A stretch of DNA of 64,000 nt from Blastococcus sp. CPCC 205250 (GTDB lineage: Bacteria > Actinomycetota > Actinomycetes > Mycobacteriales > Geodermatophilaceae), in NCBI RefSeq assembly GCF_019799925.1, contig NZ_JABGCG010000007.1, positions 291,005-355,004 on the forward strand, written 5' to 3'. The notes under the pieces are model-generated. The model was not told the DNA's origin. It did not search any database and saw only the letters and a list, made by a program, of their open reading frames with translations. Made by a program: the position numbers and the translations under genes. This document shows positions 62,936-64,000 of the stretch, one piece after another (positions within the stretch are counted from its first letter, which is position 1; every line of letters starts with the position of its first letter).

Positions 62936-63634
62936 CTAGCCGCAGGTCACGACGCCGCCCGCGGCCGCGGCGCCGTCGTCCAGGCGTTTGGCGTAGGCGT
63001 CGGCCGGGCCTGCCGCGCAGGAGGCCAGCGCGGCCTCCGCCGTCGGGAACGGCCCCAGGTAGACGGTGTGGATCAGCGTCCCGCCCTCGGACCGCTCGCG
63101 CAGCGAGCCACAGGTGCCCTCGGTCGTGAACCACCGGGCGCCGGGCGTGGCCTCGAGCAGCCGCACCACCGCCTCCTGGTAGCCGACCGGCGTGGTCACG
63201 CTGCCGACGACGAGCACGTAGGAGCCGTCGCACGGCGGCACCACCGGCGCCGGGAGCCGGGGTGCGGGGTCGTCCGGGGAGACCCCCGGGCCCGCCGACG
63301 ACGACGTCTCGACGCCGCCGACGCCCGGAGCCGCGCCGACCCCCGACGCGCCGGCGGTGTCCCCGAGCGCGGCGTACCCGGCGACCAGCCCCCCGCCGAC
63401 GACGACGAAGCCGGCCAGCATCCACGCCAGCCAGCGGGTCGGCCGCAGGGGACCGGCCGGCGACGCACCGGTCGACGACACGCGGGCGGGCGCGGCCGCC
63501 GTTCCCGCCGGGGCGGGGGGTGCGACGGCCGGCGTGCCGGCGGGGACCGGTGGCACCGGTGCCCGGTGCCGCCCCGCGTGGGCGCGGCCGCCCCCGTCCT
63601 CCGTGCCGGCCTCGTCGCCGGATGCCCCGTGCAC
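62936..63634 (-). CDS. membrane protein with extracellular SPOR-like domain
   Basis: This 232-residue protein has a Pro/Ala-rich cytoplasmic part (1-60), one transmembrane helix (LAWMLAGFVVVGGGLVAGYA, about 68-88), a Ser/Pro linker and a C-terminal domain (about 135-230: YVLVVGSVTTPVGYQEAVVRLL and YLGPFPTAEAALASCA). The beta-alpha-beta pattern resembles SPOR domains that bind denuded peptidoglycan; four cysteines (PCDG, GTCGSL, ASCAAG, VTCG) may stabilise it. The GTG at 63634 follows GGAGGA at a short spacing. Function unproven. Confidence 0.68.
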   Translation of the reverse strand: MHGASGDEAGTEDGGGRAHAGRHRAPVPPVPAGTPAVAPPAPAGTAAAPARVSSTGASPAGPLRPTRWLAWMLAGFVVVGGGLVAGYAALGDTAGASGVGAAPGVGGVETSSSAGPGVSPDDPAPRLPAPVVPPCDGSYVLVVGSVTTPVGYQEAVVRLLEATPGARWFTTEGTCGSLRERSEGGTLIHTVYLGPFPTAEAALASCAAGPADAYAKRLDDGAAAAGGVVTCG

Positions 63635-63671
63635 CGTCCTCCGCCCGCTCGTCCTGCCGTGCCGACCCCGC

Positions 63672-64000
63672 CTAGTGGACCGTGCGCAGCTCCGCGGCGA
63701 TGGTGGTGTCGTCGCCGTGGCCGGTGCGCACGACGGTGTCGCCGTGCAGCGTGAGCAGCTTGGCCCGGATCGAGTTCAGGATCGTCGGCTTGTCACTGAA
63801 CGAGCGGCCGGTGGCGCCCGGTCCTCCGCAGAACAGCGTGTCCCCGGTGAAGACGGTGTTGAGGTCCGCCGAGTGCAGGCAGGTGCTGCCCGGGGAGTGC
63901 CCGGGGGTGTGCAGCGCGGTCAGGGTGCTGCCGGCGATCCGGAACTGGGTGCCCTCGGTGAGGTCCCGGTCGGGGTCGGCGGCCGGCTGAGAGGCGCCGT
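63672..64000 (-). CDS. MBL-fold metallohydrolase, C-terminal part (cut by the window edge)
   Basis: This is the last 109 codons of a metallo-beta-lactamase-fold hydrolase, running off the window end. Visible pieces are LHTPGHSPGSTCLH (zinc-binding His), VFTGDTLFCGGPGATGRSF (the bridging Asp) and VVRTGHGDDTTI (last His ligand). It resembles glyoxalase II-like hydrolases, which split thioesters. No start is visible. The stop TAG at 63672 lies 38 bp from the SPOR-like gene on the same strand. Confidence 0.8.
   Translation of the reverse strand, partial: GASQPAADPDRDLTEGTQFRIAGSTLTALHTPGHSPGSTCLHSADLNTVFTGDTLFCGGPGATGRSFSDKPTILNSIRAKLLTLHGDTVVRTGHGDDTTIAAELRTVH

Overview
This is about 64 kb of chromosome from a very GC-rich actinobacterium. 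Protein-coding genes nearly fill it, GTG starts are common, and neighbouring genes often overlap by 1-11 bp (ATGA, GTGA, TGATG). The gene content fits an aerobic soil or rock actinomycete, most plausibly Geodermatophilaceae: a valine-type amino-acid dehydrogenase, a DUF3073 gene beside purM-purF, an AfsR/SARP-type regulator, PHA synthase, an FeS-type PurF with propeptide, and many lipoproteins with a clear lipobox. The family assignment is inference. I see no prophage, insertion sequence, CRISPR array or integrase; this reads as ordinary chromosome with some lineage-specific genes.

Layout. 0.1-4.2 kb: a BrkB/YihY membrane protein, a hemerythrin-like protein, an acyl-CoA dehydrogenase and an OpuAC-type osmolyte-binding lipoprotein. 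4.35-9.07 kb: five overlapping genes encoding a degenerate-PAP2/kinase fusion, a lipoprotein, a LPG-synthase-like membrane protein and two complete PAP2 phosphatases; this looks like one envelope-lipid system. 9.0-12.7 kb: class II aldolase, then PHA synthase coupled to a PHA depolymerase-like hydrolase. 12.7-20 kb (minus): a zinc-metallopeptidase lipoprotein, a GGDEF-EAL protein and an SARP-STAND-TPR regulator. 20-22.7 kb: azoreductase, a SnoaL-PhzF fusion and a membrane protein. 22.7-26.9 kb (minus): enoyl-CoA isomerase, argG with an operator over its promoter, and two paralogous genes of unknown function that share a promoter motif. 27-29.1 kb: a DUF2975-XRE-FAD oxidoreductase operon behind a perfect 29-bp palindrome. 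29.2-32.6 kb: an AraC regulator, a UvrA-like ABC ATPase and a small membrane protein.

32.6-36.2 kb: small membrane proteins, a GntP permease, a PLP decarboxylase whose stop codon lies inside an antisense tRNA-Lys gene, and a 32-aa membrane-peptide ORF. 36.4-42.1 kb: lipoproteins, a DUF2231-Rieske protein, VanZ, GtrA, a metallophosphoesterase and an AMIN-like lipoprotein. 42.2-42.5 kb: tRNA-Glu, tRNA-Asp and tRNA-Phe. 42.6-50.4 kb: a MORN-type small protein, a glycosyltransferase, a receiver-like/FAD reductase without CxxC, a DUF4062-STAND-TPR protein and a catalase-fold-like protein. 50.6-56.9 kb: a bifunctional PBP, a GMC oxidoreductase/AMP-ligase/MBL operon and a poly-Ser lipoprotein. 57-64 kb: an M23 endopeptidase, valine dehydrogenase, DUF3073, purM-purF, a SPOR-like protein and a truncated MBL hydrolase at the edge.

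Regulation. At least fourteen genes have a TANNNT-like -10 box ending 6-8 nt before the start codon, so leaderless transcription looks common here. Other genes have good GGAGG-type ribosome-binding sites. The clearest operators are the half-site array over the argG promoter, the palindrome ahead of DUF2975-XRE, and a GTGA-N6-TCAC palindrome ahead of DUF3073.
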